Assembly (NCBI RefSeq): GCF_005954645.2
Contig: NZ_CP040695.2
Location: 2,914,001 to 2,978,000, forward strand
Reading direction: 5' to 3'
DNA: 64,000 nucleotides
Origin: Nocardioides sp. S-1144
GTDB lineage: Bacteria; Actinomycetota; Actinomycetes; Propionibacteriales; Nocardioidaceae
A model generated the notes under the pieces. That model saw only the letters and a list, made by a program, of their open reading frames with translations, ran no database searches and was not told where the DNA came from. Shown here one piece after another: positions 26,645 to 36,211 of the stretch (the stretch's first letter is position 1; every line of letters starts with the position of its first letter). Both the position numbers and the translations under genes were made by a program.

Positions 26645-27369
26645 GCGACGCCGCACCGGCCGACCCCGTCCCCGCCGGCCGACGCGAGATCATCTGCGGC
26701 AGCCTGGGCGTCGGGGTCGCGACCGGCACCTACGGCGTCTCCTTCGGCGCGGTGGCGGTCGCGTCCGGCCTCGACGTGGTGCAGGCCTGCGCGCTGTCGC
26801 TGCTGATGTTCACCGGCGCCTCGCAGTTCGCGCTGGTCGGCGTCCTGGCCTCGGGTGGGACGCCGTTCGCGGGCGCCGCGACGGCCCTGCTGCTCGGCAC
26901 CCGCAACACCCTGTACGGGCTCCGGCTCGCCCCGCTGCTCGGCTACCGCGGCTGGCGGCGGGTCGGCGCCGCGCACCTGCTCATCGACGAGTCGACGGCG
27001 ATGTCGGTGACGCGGCCGACCCGGGAGGCCGCGCGCACCGGCTTCCTCTGGACCGGCGGTGCGATCTTCGTGCTCTGGAACCTCGCCACCCTGGCCGGCG
27101 CGATCGCCGGCGAGGCGATCGGCGACCCGCGCGACTACGGCCTGGACGCCGCCGTCGGGGCGGCGTTCCTCGCCCTGCTGTGGCCGCGGCTCGACCGCCC
27201 GCTGCACCGCGTGGTCGCCGTCCTCGCGGCAGCGGTGGCGCTCGGCGTCGTCCCGTTCACCGCGGCCGGCGTCCCGGTGCTGGTCGCGGCCGGCGTGGCC
27301 CTGCTGGCCGGCCTCCTGACGCCCCGCTCCCCCGCTCCCGGCGCCCCGGCGGACGGGGCGACGCCGTGA
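26641..27369 (+). CDS. azlC: AzlC-family branched-chain amino acid exporter subunit
   Basis: The GTG start overlaps the GNAT stop and gives 242 residues. Several transmembrane segments follow, with the family signature GVSFGAVAVASGLDVVQACA and LMFTGASQFALVG near residues 35-75. AzlC works with the small partner AzlD to export branched-chain amino acids and analogues. It overlaps azlD by four bases, confirming the pair. Confidence 0.9.
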   Translation: MSDAAPADPVPAGRREIICGSLGVGVATGTYGVSFGAVAVASGLDVVQACALSLLMFTGASQFALVGVLASGGTPFAGAATALLLGTRNTLYGLRLAPLLGYRGWRRVGAAHLLIDESTAMSVTRPTREAARTGFLWTGGAIFVLWNLATLAGAIAGEAIGDPRDYGLDAAVGAAFLALLWPRLDRPLHRVVAVLAAAVALGVVPFTAAGVPVLVAAGVALLAGLLTPRSPAPGAPADGATP

Positions 27370-27668
27370 CGTGGGCCGCGATCGTCCTCGGCGCCCTCGG
27401 GTGCTACCTGCTCAAGCTCAGCGGCCTGGCCGTGCCGCCCCGGGTGCTCGACCACCCCGTGGTCTCCCGCGTCGCCGACCTGATCCCGGTCGCGCTGCTG
27501 GCCGCGCTGGTCGCCGTCCAGGTCGTCGCCACCGACGACGGGAGCCTCGCGCTCGACGCGCGGGTTCTCGCGCTCGGCGCCGCGGTCGTGCTGCTGCTCC
27601 TGCGGACCCCGTTCCTGCTGGTCGTCTTCGGCGCCGCGCTCGTCGCCGCCCTCGCCCGCTTCCTCTGA
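27366..27668 (+). CDS. azlD: AzlD-domain branched-chain amino acid exporter subunit
   Basis: This 100-residue protein is hydrophobic, with about three to four transmembrane segments and LKLSGLAVPPRVLDHP near residue 17, typical of AzlD. The GTG start overlaps azlC (GTGA). The stop is 15 bp before the first unit of the repeat array at 27684. Confidence 0.88.
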   Translation: MTWAAIVLGALGCYLLKLSGLAVPPRVLDHPVVSRVADLIPVALLAALVAVQVVATDDGSLALDARVLALGAAVVLLLLRTPFLLVVFGAALVAALARFL

Positions 27669-27683
27669 GGCTGCGGCACCCGC

Positions 27684-28046
27684 TGGTCCAGCCGGCGAGC
27701 GCCAGCGAACCGGGTCGAGACCACCCCAGCCGTCGGCCCCGCTGGTCGAGCCGGCGAGCGCCAGCGAGCCGAGTCGAGACCACCCCAGCCCGGTCACCAG
27801 GTCTCGACTCGCGGTGACTCCGTCCCCACGGCTCGACCACCGGCACCCGCTGGTCGAGCCGGCGAGCGCCAGCGAGCCGAGTCGAGACCACCCCAGCCCT
27901 GTCACCAGGTCTCGACTCGCGGTGACTCCGTCCCCACGGCTCGACCACCGGAAGCCCGCTGGTCGAGCCAGCGAGCCGAGTCGAGACCACCCCAACCCCG
28001 TCACCAGGTCTCGACTCGCGGTGACTCCGTCCCCACGGCTCGACCA
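27684..28046. repeat. REP-like A/B repeat array 1
   Basis: Type A units (39 bp, TGGTCGAGCC...GAGTCGAGACC) read forward at 27684-27722, 27743-27781 and 27851-27889; a copy at 27960-27988 lacks 10 internal bases. Type B units (40 bp, same ends but a different centre with CGCGG...CCGCG) read in reverse at 27800-27839, 27908-27947 and 28007-28046. A and B alternate, giving a higher-order A-B period of about 108 bp, and the shared ends let an A pair with the following B. The region between azlD and dapB contains no gene. Confidence 0.9.
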
Positions 28047-28104
28047 CCGGGGGCGGCTCGACCACCGGGGGCGGCTCGACCACCGGAGGCGGCTCGACCA
28101 TCGG
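28036..28104. repeat. 18-bp tandem repeat at the end of array 1
   Basis: Nearly four copies of an 18-bp unit, CGGCTCGACCACCGGGGG, start at 28036, 28054, 28072 and 28090. The unit is the end of a type B element plus a short GC-rich linker, so it looks like slippage at the array edge. The last copy has degenerated. Confidence 0.88.
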
Positions 28105-28150
28105 GACACACATGGGTCAGACGTCGGGGCAGCGCACGACCCGGCGGGTC

Positions 28151-28918
<768 letters not shown>

Positions 28919-28966
28919 CTAGTGTTGGTGAGTGAATGCCTCCGCCGGGTCTGGCAGGGTGGACGC

Positions 28967-29482
28967 ATGGTGGCACAGCAGATCCCGGCGCGCATCCGAT
29001 GGGCGGTGGAGTTCATGGACCCCCAACCGGCCGACCACGTGCTCGAGATCGGCTGCGGGCCGGGCGCTGCGGCCGAGCTCATCACCGGGCGGCTCGAGAC
29101 CGGCAAGCTCTTCGCGATCGACCGCTCGGAGTCCGGCGTCGACCGCACCAAGCGCCGCAACGCCGAGGCCGTCAAGGCCGGGCGGCTGACCGTGCGCCAG
29201 ATCGACCTGGCCACGCTGCGGGTGCCGGTGAAGCGGCTGCACAAGGTCTTCGCGTTCAACGTCAACCTGTTCTGGGTGCGCGAGTGCCAGGACGAGGTCG
29301 CCCTGCTGCACGAGCGGGTCGTCCCCGGCGGCGCGGTCTTCCTCTTCTTCGAGGCCAAGGTCCCCGAGCAGGTCCCGAAGATCATCAAGGGCGCCTCGGC
29401 GGCCCTGTCCGAGGGCGGGTTCCGCGTCTCGGTCATCGACAACAAGCAGCCCCCCGTCGTGGGGGTCATCGGCCGGCGCTGA
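28967..29482 (+). CDS. Class I SAM-dependent methyltransferase
   Basis: The ATG gives 171 residues. Motif I is VLEIGCGPGAA near residue 27 and the acidic end of strand 2 is FAIDRS near 49, as in Rossmann-type methyltransferases. The substrate cannot be inferred. The gene is inserted, on the opposite strand, between dapB and the M16 peptidase gene; its stop converges on the peptidase stop with a 12-bp gap. Confidence 0.87.
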   Translation: MVAQQIPARIRWAVEFMDPQPADHVLEIGCGPGAAAELITGRLETGKLFAIDRSESGVDRTKRRNAEAVKAGRLTVRQIDLATLRVPVKRLHKVFAFNVNLFWVRECQDEVALLHERVVPGGAVFLFFEAKVPEQVPKIIKGASAALSEGGFRVSVIDNKQPPVVGVIGRR

Positions 29483-29494
29483 GCCGCCCGCAGG

Positions 29495-30814
29495 CTAGGC
29501 GGGCCCGACGATCGCCAGGATCTCGGGTCGCGCGAAGACGTCGGCGGCGATGGTGCGGACCTCCTCGAGCGTGACGGCGTCGATCTTGGCCATCACCTCG
29601 TCGATCTCGAGCAGCTCGTCGTGGACGAGCTCGGCCTTGCCGAGCCGGATCATCCGCGACGCGGAGTCCTCGAGCCCGAGCACGAGGCCACCGCGGAGCT
29701 GACCCTTGCCGCGCACGAGCTCGTCGTCGGTGATGCCGTCGGCGGCGACGCGGGCCAGCTCGAGACGCACCGTCGCGAGCACCTCGTCGAGCTTCGACGG
29801 CAGGCAGCCCACCGAGACACCGACCACGCCGGCGTCGGCGTGGTGGGAGGTGAAGGAGTAGACCGAGTAGGCCAGGCCCCGACGCTCGCGGATCTCCTGG
29901 AACAGCCGCGACGACGTCCCCCCGCCGAGCGCGGTGTTGAGGACGCCGAGCGCGAAGCGCCGGTCGTCGTCACGGGGGTAGCTCTCCATCCCGAGCACGA
30001 CGTTGACCTGCTCGAAGGGCCGGGTCGCCTCGACCTGGCCCGGGTGGACCCGCACCCGCCGAGAGGTCCGGCGCGGGCCGACGGGGGTCTGCTCGCCGCT
30101 GAGGAAGTCGCGCCGGCCGAAGGCCTTGCGCACCTGCCGGACGACGGTCGCGTGGTCGAGGCTGCCGGCGACGGAGACGACCATGTGCTCGGGGCGGTAG
30201 TGCTTGCGGTAGAACCGCAGGATCCGGGCCCGGTCGAGACCGGTGATCGACTCCTCGGTGCCGGCGATCGAGCGACCCAGAGGCGACGTCGCACCCCACG
30301 CCTGCTCGGCGAAGAGGTTGTGGACGACGTCGTCGGGGTCGTCGTCGTGCATCGCGATCTCGTCGAGGATGACCTCGCGCTCGGCCTCGACGTCCTCGGC
30401 GGTGATCAGCGAGGAGGTGACCATGTCGCCGAGCACGTCGACGGCCAGCGGCAGGTCCTCGTCGAGGACCCGGGCGTGGAAGCAGGTGTACTCCTTGGCG
30501 GTGAAGGCGTTGAACTCCCCGCCGACCGCGTCGAGGGCCACCGAGATGTCGAGGGCCGACCGCTCGTGGGTGCCCTTGAACAGCAGGTGCTCGAGGAAGT
30601 GCGAGGCCCCGTGGAGCGACGGCGTCTCGTCGCGCGAGCCGACGTCGACCCACACCCCGATCGTCGCGGAGCGGGCGCCGGCCATCTGCTCGGTCACGAC
30701 GCGGAGACCGCCCGGCAGGACGGTGCGCCGCACCTGCGAGGTGACGACCCCACCGGTGTCGCGCACCGTCGAGACCGTGCGCGTCGTGCCGACCTTCTGC
30801 ATGCGTTCCATCAT
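29495..30814 (-). CDS. M16-family zinc peptidase (pitrilysin/insulinase type, PepR-like)
   Basis: The 439-residue protein has the inverted zinc motif HFLEH (near residue 65) and a downstream Glu in the DVEAEREVILDEIAMHDDD region, as in M16 peptidases. A second, non-catalytic M16 domain fills the C-terminal half. The ATG at 30814 has GAGGAAG six bases upstream; a GTG at 30835 would lie in the terminator stem and is unlikely. It follows pnp, as in mycobacteria. The processed substrate is unknown. Confidence 0.92.
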   Translation of the reverse strand: MMERMQKVGTTRTVSTVRDTGGVVTSQVRRTVLPGGLRVVTEQMAGARSATIGVWVDVGSRDETPSLHGASHFLEHLLFKGTHERSALDISVALDAVGGEFNAFTAKEYTCFHARVLDEDLPLAVDVLGDMVTSSLITAEDVEAEREVILDEIAMHDDDPDDVVHNLFAEQAWGATSPLGRSIAGTEESITGLDRARILRFYRKHYRPEHMVVSVAGSLDHATVVRQVRKAFGRRDFLSGEQTPVGPRRTSRRVRVHPGQVEATRPFEQVNVVLGMESYPRDDDRRFALGVLNTALGGGTSSRLFQEIRERRGLAYSVYSFTSHHADAGVVGVSVGCLPSKLDEVLATVRLELARVAADGITDDELVRGKGQLRGGLVLGLEDSASRMIRLGKAELVHDELLEIDEVMAKIDAVTLEEVRTIAADVFARPEILAIVGPA

Positions 30815-30834
30815 CCACTTCCTCGAAAACGACA

Positions 30835-30864
30835 CTGACCCGCCAGCCGGGGCTGGCGGGTCAG
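30835..30864 (-). terminator. Perfect 14-bp hairpin between pnp and the M16 peptidase gene
   Basis: Arms 30835-30848 and 30851-30864 pair perfectly. The hairpin starts eight bases after the pnp stop. The outer stem CTGACCCG/CGGGTCAG is shared with the family P palindromes and with the hairpin at 43519, so this may be a preferred 3'-end motif in this genome. Some read-through into the peptidase gene is possible. Confidence 0.78.
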
Positions 30865-30872
30865 GGTGCGGG

Positions 30873-33110
30873 TCAGGCCTCGGCGTCGACCTCGACGTCG
30901 GCCGCGTCGGACTGGCCGGCCTCGGCGTCGTCCTCGACCACGGGGATCAGCGAGAGCTTGCCGCGGTCGTCGACCTCGGCGATCTCGACCTGGATCTTCT
31001 GGCCGACCGAGACGACGTCGTCGACGTTCTCGACGCGCTTGCCGCCGACCAGGCTGCGCAGCTTGGTGATGTGCAGCAGGCCGTCCTTGCCCGGCATGAG
31101 CGAGACGAACGCACCGAAGTTCGTCGTCTTCACGATCGTGCCGAGGTAGCGCTCGCCGACCTCGGGCATCGTCGGGTTGGCGATCTGGTTGATCGCGTTG
31201 CGGGCGGCCTCCGCGGACTCGCCGTTGGTGGCACCGATGTAGATGGTGCCGTCGTCCTCGATGGAGATCGAGGCGCCGGTGTCGTCCTGGATCTGGTTGA
31301 TGATCTTGCCCTTCGGGCCGATGACCTCACCGATCTTGTCGACGGGGACGCGCACGGTGATGATGCGCGGCGCGTGCAGCGACATCTCCTCGGGAGCGTC
31401 GATCGCCTCGCCCATCACGTCGAGGATCGCCAGGCGGGCGTCCTTGGCCTGGGTCAGGGCCGCGGCCAGGACCTCGGCCGGGATGCCGTCGAGCTTGGTG
31501 TCGAGCTGCAGGGCCGTGACGAACTCACGGGTGCCGGCGACCTTGAAGTCCATGTCGCCCATGGCGTCCTCGGCACCGAGGATGTCGGTCAGCGCGACGT
31601 AGGTCGTCTCGCCGTCGACCTCGCCGGAGATGAGGCCCATCGCGATGCCCGCGACGGGCGCCTTGAGCGGCACGCCGGCCTGGAGCAGCGACAGGGTCGA
31701 GGCACAGACCGAGCCCATCGAGGTGGAGCCGTTGGAGCCCATCGCCTCGGAGAGCTGGCGGATCGCGTAGGGGAACTCCTCGCGGCTGGGCAGCACGGGC
31801 AGGAGCGCGCGGCGCGCGAGCGCACCGTGGCCGACCTCGCGGCGCTTGGGCGAGCCCACGCGACCGGTCTCGCCGGTGGAGAACGGCGGGAACACGTACT
31901 TGTGCATGTAGCGGCGGTGCTTCTCCGGGCTCAGCGTGTCGAGCTGCTGCTCGAGCTTGAGCATGTTGAGCGTGGTGACGCCCAGGATCTGGGTCTCGCC
32001 GCGCTCGAACAGCGCCGAGCCGTGCACGCGCGGGATGACGCCGACCTCGGCGTGCAGCGGGCGGATGTCGGCGAGGCCGCGGCCGTCCATGCGGATCTTG
32101 TCGCGCAGCACGCGGGAGCGCATGAGGGCCTTGGTGACCGACTTGAACGCGGCCCCGACCTCCTTCTCGCGCCCCTCGAACTGGGAGCCGATCTTGTCGA
32201 GCAGCAGCGCCTTGACGTCGTCGAGCTTCTCGTCGCGCTCCTGCTTGGCGACCGTGGCGAGGGCCTCGGTGGTCTCGGCGGAGACGGCGGCCTCGACGGC
32301 GGCGTAGACGTCGTCCTCGTAGTCGAGGAAGACCGGGAAGTCCTGCACGGGCTTGGCGGCCTGCTTGGCCAGCTCGGCCTGCGCGTCGCAGAGCTGCTTG
32401 ATGAAGGGCTTGGCGGCGTCGAGGCCACCGGCCACGATCTCCTCGGACGGGGCGGAGGCGCCACCGGCGACGAGCTCGTAGGTGCCCTCGGGCGCCTCGG
32501 CCTCGACCATCATGATGGCGACGTCGCCGGTGTCGGTGACGCGGCCGGCGACGACCATGTCGAAGACGGCGCTCTCGAGCTGGCTGTGGCTCGGGAAGGC
32601 GACCCACTGGCCCTCGATGAGGGCGACGCGGACGCCGCCGACGGGGCCGGAGAACGGCAGGCCGGAGATCTGGGTCGACAGCGAGGCGGCGTTGATCGCC
32701 AGCACGTCGTAGGGCTGGTCGGGGTCGAGCGCCATCACGGTGATGACGACCTGGACCTCGTTGCGCAGACCCTTCTTGAAGGTCGGGCGCAGCGGCCGGT
32801 CGATGAGGCGGCAGGTGAGGATGGCGTCCTCGCCGGGACGACCCTCGCTGCGGAAGAACGAGCCGGGGATCTGGCCCACGGCGTACATCCGCTCCTCGAC
32901 GTCGATCGTCAGGGGGAAGAAGTCGAAGTGGTCCTTGGGGTGCTTGCCGGCCGTCGTGGCCGACAGCAGCATGGTGTCGTCGTCGAGGTAGGCGGTCACC
33001 GATCCGGCGGCCTGGCGGGCGAGGAGCCCGGTCTCGAACTTGACGGTGCGGGTGCCGAACTTGCCGTTGTCGAGAACGGTCTCGACGGCGGAGATGACGG
33101 GTTCTGTCAC
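30873..33110 (-). CDS. pnp: Polyribonucleotide nucleotidyltransferase (PNPase)
   Basis: This 745-residue enzyme degrades RNA 3' to 5' by phosphorolysis. It contains two RNase PH-like domains (about 10-230 and 320-550), the second with [20 protein letters not shown] around the metal site, then a KH domain ([14 protein letters not shown] [15 protein letters not shown]) and an S1 domain ([20 protein letters not shown]). The acidic tail is normal. GTG at 33110 has GGAAG eight bases upstream. It follows rpsO, the classical partner; the roughly 270-bp gap between them holds a hairpin and a likely leader. Confidence 0.97.
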   Translation of the reverse strand: MTEPVISAVETVLDNGKFGTRTVKFETGLLARQAAGSVTAYLDDDTMLLSATTAGKHPKDHFDFFPLTIDVEERMYAVGQIPGSFFRSEGRPGEDAILTCRLIDRPLRPTFKKGLRNEVQVVITVMALDPDQPYDVLAINAASLSTQISGLPFSGPVGGVRVALIEGQWVAFPSHSQLESAVFDMVVAGRVTDTGDVAIMMVEAEAPEGTYELVAGGASAPSEEIVAGGLDAAKPFIKQLCDAQAELAKQAAKPVQDFPVFLDYEDDVYAAVEAAVSAETTEALATVAKQERDEKLDDVKALLLDKIGSQFEGREKEVGAAFKSVTKALMRSRVLRDKIRMDGRGLADIRPLHAEVGVIPRVHGSALFERGETQILGVTTLNMLKLEQQLDTLSPEKHRRYMHKYVFPPFSTGETGRVGSPKRREVGHGALARRALLPVLPSREEFPYAIRQLSEAMGSNGSTSMGSVCASTLSLLQAGVPLKAPVAGIAMGLISGEVDGETTYVALTDILGAEDAMGDMDFKVAGTREFVTALQLDTKLDGIPAEVLAAALTQAKDARLAILDVMGEAIDAPEEMSLHAPRIITVRVPVDKIGEVIGPKGKIINQIQDDTGASISIEDDGTIYIGATNGESAEAARNAINQIANPTMPEVGERYLGTIVKTTNFGAFVSLMPGKDGLLHITKLRSLVGGKRVENVDDVVSVGQKIQVEIAEVDDRGKLSLIPVVEDDAEAGQSDAADVEVDAEA

Positions 33111-33342
33111 GTTGATCTTCCTGTTCGCGGTGCGATCCGCGACTGCCCGCGCACATGCCGGGCCCGGACAGCTGCCGGGCGGGGCGTGGCCGATCTTCGA
33201 TCGAGACCCGCAGGCCGGCCACCACGTCAGTGGCTCGAGCTCCTGAAGATCACTACCGAGGACCGGGCCGGACGGTGGCGCGGATCGCTCCAGTGGTTGG
33301 GTTTTCAGTTGTCGCACCGGCGTACGAGCGCCAGATGCAGTA

Positions 33343-33373
33343 GTCGGGACCCACCCGATGGGTGGATCCCGAC
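33343..33373 (-). terminator. Hairpin between rpsO and pnp
   Basis: Arms 33343-33356 and 33360-33373 pair over 14 bp with one mismatch and a 3-nt loop, five bases past the rpsO stop. In enterobacteria a hairpin at this place partly ends transcription and an RNase III site in the pnp leader controls pnp. The same position here suggests partial termination, but there is no T run. The rest of the gap (33111-33342) shows no gene. Confidence 0.6.
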
Positions 33374-33378
33374 GACGG

Positions 33379-33654
33379 TCAGCGGCGCAGGCCGAGGCGC
33401 TCGATGATCGAGCGGTAGCGGTCGATCTCGGTCTTGCGCAGGTAGTTCAGCAGCCGGCGGCGCTGGCCGACCAGCAGCAGCAGTCCACGACGGCTGTGGT
33501 GGTCGTGCTTGTGCGTCTTGAGGTGCTCGGTGAGGTGGGCGATGCGGTGGCTGAGCAGCGCGATCTGCACCTCGGGCGAGCCGGTGTCGCCCTCGGTCGT
33601 GGCGTACTCGGCGATGATCTTCTTCTTCGTCGCTGCGTCGGTCCCGATGGACAT
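33379..33654 (-). CDS. rpsO: 30S ribosomal protein S15
   Basis: The 91-residue protein begins [19 protein letters not shown] and contains the S15 signature [15 protein letters not shown] and [20 protein letters not shown], with a normal length for the family. S15 binds 16S rRNA early in 30S assembly. The ATG has GGAG seven bases upstream. It marks the left edge of the accessory block: ribF, commonly its neighbour in actinobacteria, lies about 27 kb away. Confidence 0.97.
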   Translation of the reverse strand: MSIGTDAATKKKIIAEYATTEGDTGSPEVQIALLSHRIAHLTEHLKTHKHDHHSRRGLLLLVGQRRRLLNYLRKTEIDRYRSIIERLGLRR

Positions 33655-33781
33655 GGCGGCTCCTCTTCGTCTCTTCGCTGCGCGGCGCGCCGGGGCCTGT
33701 TCTCCCGGGCACTCTGGATCCGCGGCCGTTGCACGGCGGTCAGTCGAGTGTCGTCGTCCTGTGAGGGACGGACATGACAGG

Positions 33782-34942
33782 TTAACGCGCGTCCGCGGCC
33801 GCACCCAAACCCGCGTCGTCGCGGCCCCGCGGTGTCGACGGGTCCGAGGGCCCGTCCGGGTACGACGCCGCCCGCACCGCCATCACGTCGGGCAGGTTCG
33901 CCACGACCTCGCGCCACGTCGTGCCGGCGTCGGCCGAGGCCCACACCGCGCCGTTGCGGGCACCGACGTAGAGCCCGGTGGGGTGGTGGTCGTCGGCGAC
34001 CATCGCGTCGCGCATCACCCCGACCCAGCAGGGGTCCGGCAGGCCATCGTCGAGCGCCGACCAGGTCGCGCCGGCGTCCTGCGAGCGCCACACGGCGGCG
34101 TGCGCCCCGGCCGGGTAGCGCCCGCCGCTGCCCTCGAGCGGGAAGACGTAGACGGTGTCGGGGTCGTGGGGGTCGACGACGACCGGGAACCCGAACTCCG
34201 CCGGCAGGCCCTCGGCGATCGACTGCCAGGTGGCGGCGTGGTCGTCGGAGCGGTAGACGCCGCCGTGGTTCTGCAGGAAGAGCCGCTCGGGCCGGTCCGG
34301 GTGGCGCGCGATCTTGTGGACGCACTGGCCGAACTCCGGGTACTGCTGGCCCTCGGGCAGGAACTCCGCGCGCAGCCCCTGGTTGCGCGGCGTCCACGAG
34401 GCGCCGCCGTCGGCGCTCTGGTAGACGCCGCCCGAGGAGATCGCGACCGTGATCGATTCGTGGTCGGTCGGGTGCGGGAGGATCGTGTGGAAGGCCTGGC
34501 CGCCGTAGCCGGCGCCCCACTCGGTGCGGTGCGGGTGCTCCCACAGCCCGCGGACGAGCGCGAAGGTGCGGCCGCGGTCCTCCGAGCGCCACACCGCGCC
34601 GGGCTCGGTGCCGGCCCACACGACGTCCGGGTCGGTGCCGGGGGTCAGCTGCCAGACCCGCTCCACGGTCGCGCCGTCGCCGGGCTCGAACCGGATACCG
34701 CCGCCGGGGGTCTCCTGCCAGGTCGCGCCGAGGTCGTCGGACCAGCGCACCTGCGGGCCCAGCCACGGCGAGGAAGCGCCGGCGAACAGCCGCGGCGTCC
34801 CACCGCCGCGGGTGTCGACCAGGCAGGAGTAGACCTCCTCCATGTCGTGGTGCGGCCCCGTGACGTCCCAGTCGTGCCGGGCGTCGTCGGAGGTCGCGAT
34901 CCACAGCCCCTTGCGGGTCCCCACCATCAGCACCGTCGCCAT
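33782..34942 (-). CDS. BNR/sialidase-like beta-propeller protein, probably cytoplasmic
   Basis: The ATG, with GGAGG eight bases upstream, gives 386 residues and no signal peptide. Six Asp-box-like motifs are visible: [40 protein letters not shown] and SADAGTTW. Together they indicate a six- or seven-bladed propeller of the sialidase/VPS10-like class. No sialidase active-site Arg triad is evident, so exo-sialidase activity is doubtful. The C-terminal 25 residues are disordered-looking. Function is unknown. Confidence 0.75.
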   Translation of the reverse strand: MATVLMVGTRKGLWIATSDDARHDWDVTGPHHDMEEVYSCLVDTRGGGTPRLFAGASSPWLGPQVRWSDDLGATWQETPGGGIRFEPGDGATVERVWQLTPGTDPDVVWAGTEPGAVWRSEDRGRTFALVRGLWEHPHRTEWGAGYGGQAFHTILPHPTDHESITVAISSGGVYQSADGGASWTPRNQGLRAEFLPEGQQYPEFGQCVHKIARHPDRPERLFLQNHGGVYRSDDHAATWQSIAEGLPAEFGFPVVVDPHDPDTVYVFPLEGSGGRYPAGAHAAVWRSQDAGATWSALDDGLPDPCWVGVMRDAMVADDHHPTGLYVGARNGAVWASADAGTTWREVVANLPDVMAVRAASYPDGPSDPSTPRGRDDAGLGAAADAR

Positions 34943-35076
34943 CGTGTTCCTCCCGGGTTCGGTCACGCCCGCAGGCCGCGGACGCACGTCGTCCCCCTGC
35001 AGACCGGCCGGCGACCGCGAACTCATCGCCCACCGCGAGTCTCGCCCCGGCTCGCCGACGCTCCCGGAACCCCCGC

Positions 35077-35204
35077 TGGTCGAGCCGCGGGGACGAAGTC
35101 ACCGCGAGTCGAGACCCACCACCAGGTCTCGACCCGGCCCGCCGACGCTCACCGGAGCCCCCGCTGGTCGAGCCGCGGGGACGGAGTCACCGCAAGTCGA
35201 GACC
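35077..35204. repeat. REP-like A/B repeat units left of the GIY-YIG gene
   Basis: Type B units (40 bp) read forward at 35077-35116 and 35165-35204; between them is a degenerate reversed type A unit from 35125 to about 35154. The second B unit ends eight bases before the stop codon of the GIY-YIG nuclease gene. This is the same family as array 1 and as the array to the right of the nuclease. Confidence 0.88.
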
Positions 35205-35212
35205 CCGGCACA

Positions 35213-35566
35213 CTACGAGGCGGACGGCGGGAGACCGAGTCTGCCGCGGCGCTCGGTGTCGGCGATCTCGCGCTCTCGGCGACGGCGTGTCGAGTGACGC
35301 TCCGCGAGCGCAGGGAGATCGGCGTAGCGGAGGTCGATGAGGGCCTGACGCTTCACCCGGCTCCAGTTCTGGACCTGCTTCTCGCGAGCGAAGGCGTCGG
35401 CGATGCGCTCGAACTCCTCGACCCAGACGAGCTCGACCGGACGACGTCGCTTCGTGTACTCGGCTCCCTCACCGATCTCGTGCTCGTAGAGACGATGCTC
35501 GAGATTCCAGGTGCTCCCGACGTAGAAGGAGCCGTCCGCGCATCTCAACATGTAGGTGAAGGGCAT
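35213..35566 (-). CDS. GIY-YIG nuclease-superfamily protein (UPF0213/YhbQ-like) embedded in repeats
   Basis: This 117-residue protein starts MPFTYMLRCADGSFYVGST, the GIY-YIG core in its YML...YVG form, followed by the conserved Arg and Glu region (LEHRLYEHEIGEG) and EYTKRRRPVELVWVEEF. The basic C-terminus (about 80-117) is rich in Arg and suited to DNA binding. The ATG has a G-rich site six bases upstream. The gene sits between A/B repeat units on both sides, with its stop eight bases from one. Related single-domain proteins have poorly known roles in DNA repair or processing. Confidence 0.88.
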   Translation of the reverse strand: MPFTYMLRCADGSFYVGSTWNLEHRLYEHEIGEGAEYTKRRRPVELVWVEEFERIADAFAREKQVQNWSRVKRQALIDLRYADLPALAERHSTRRRREREIADTERRGRLGLPPSAS

Positions 35567-35660
35567 CCCCCCAGGATCGGCACACCGTCGTCCGCTCGCC
35601 AGGACACCTGACTCACCTGTGGATGACCGCCTGCGCAACCGGTTCGGTCGACGTGTCCGT

Positions 35661-36211
35661 GGTCTCGACTCGGCTCGCTGACACTCACCGGCTCGACCAC
35701 CGGAGAGACCCCGCTCGCTGACGCTCACCGGCTCGACCACCGGAACCCCCGCTGGTCGAGCCGCGGGGACGAAGTCACCGCGAGTCGAGACCCTTCACCA
35801 GGTCTCGACTCGGCTCGCTGACGCTCGCCGGCTCGACCACCGGAGAGACCCGGCTCGCTGACGCTCACCGGCTCGACCACCGGAACCCGCTGGTCGAGCC
35901 GCGGGGACGGAGTCACCGCGAGTCGAGACCCACCTCCAGGTCTCGACTCGGCTCGCTGACGCTCACCGGCTCGACCACCGGAGAGACTCGGCTCGCCGAC
36001 GCTCACCGGCTCGACCACCGGAACCCCCGCTGATCGAGCCGCGGGGACGAAGTCACCGCGAGTCGAGACCCACCACCAGGTCTCGACTCGGCTCGCTGAC
36101 GCTCACCGGCTCGACCACCGGAGAGACTCGGCTCGCTGACGCTCACCGGCTCGACCACCGGGGCCCACCGCTGGTCGAGCCGCGGGGACGAAGTCACCGC
36201 GAGTCGAGACC
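35661..36211. repeat. REP-like A/B repeat array 2, four higher-order units
   Basis: Four tandem super-units start at 35661, 35801, 35939 and 36079 (spacing 140, 138 and 140 bp). Each holds a reversed type A unit (39 bp), a reversed A lacking its GGTCTCGA end (about 36 bp), and a forward type B unit (40 bp; 35753-35792, 35891-35930, 36031-36070, 36172-36211). The B unit can form an internal CGCGG/CCGCG hairpin. The last B unit contains the stop codon of the HAD gene. The 627 bp between the GIY-YIG start and that stop contain no gene. Confidence 0.92.

Noticed and set aside
33782..34942. Active exo-sialidase
   Set aside because: Asp-box motifs are clear but the catalytic Arg triad and a signal peptide are not seen; only the propeller fold is supported.
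35661..36211. Coding sequence in the repeat array
   Set aside because: Short open frames exist on the minus strand, but their products are only the translated repeat (GGRAGERQRAES and similar) and they have no ribosome site or homologue-like content.
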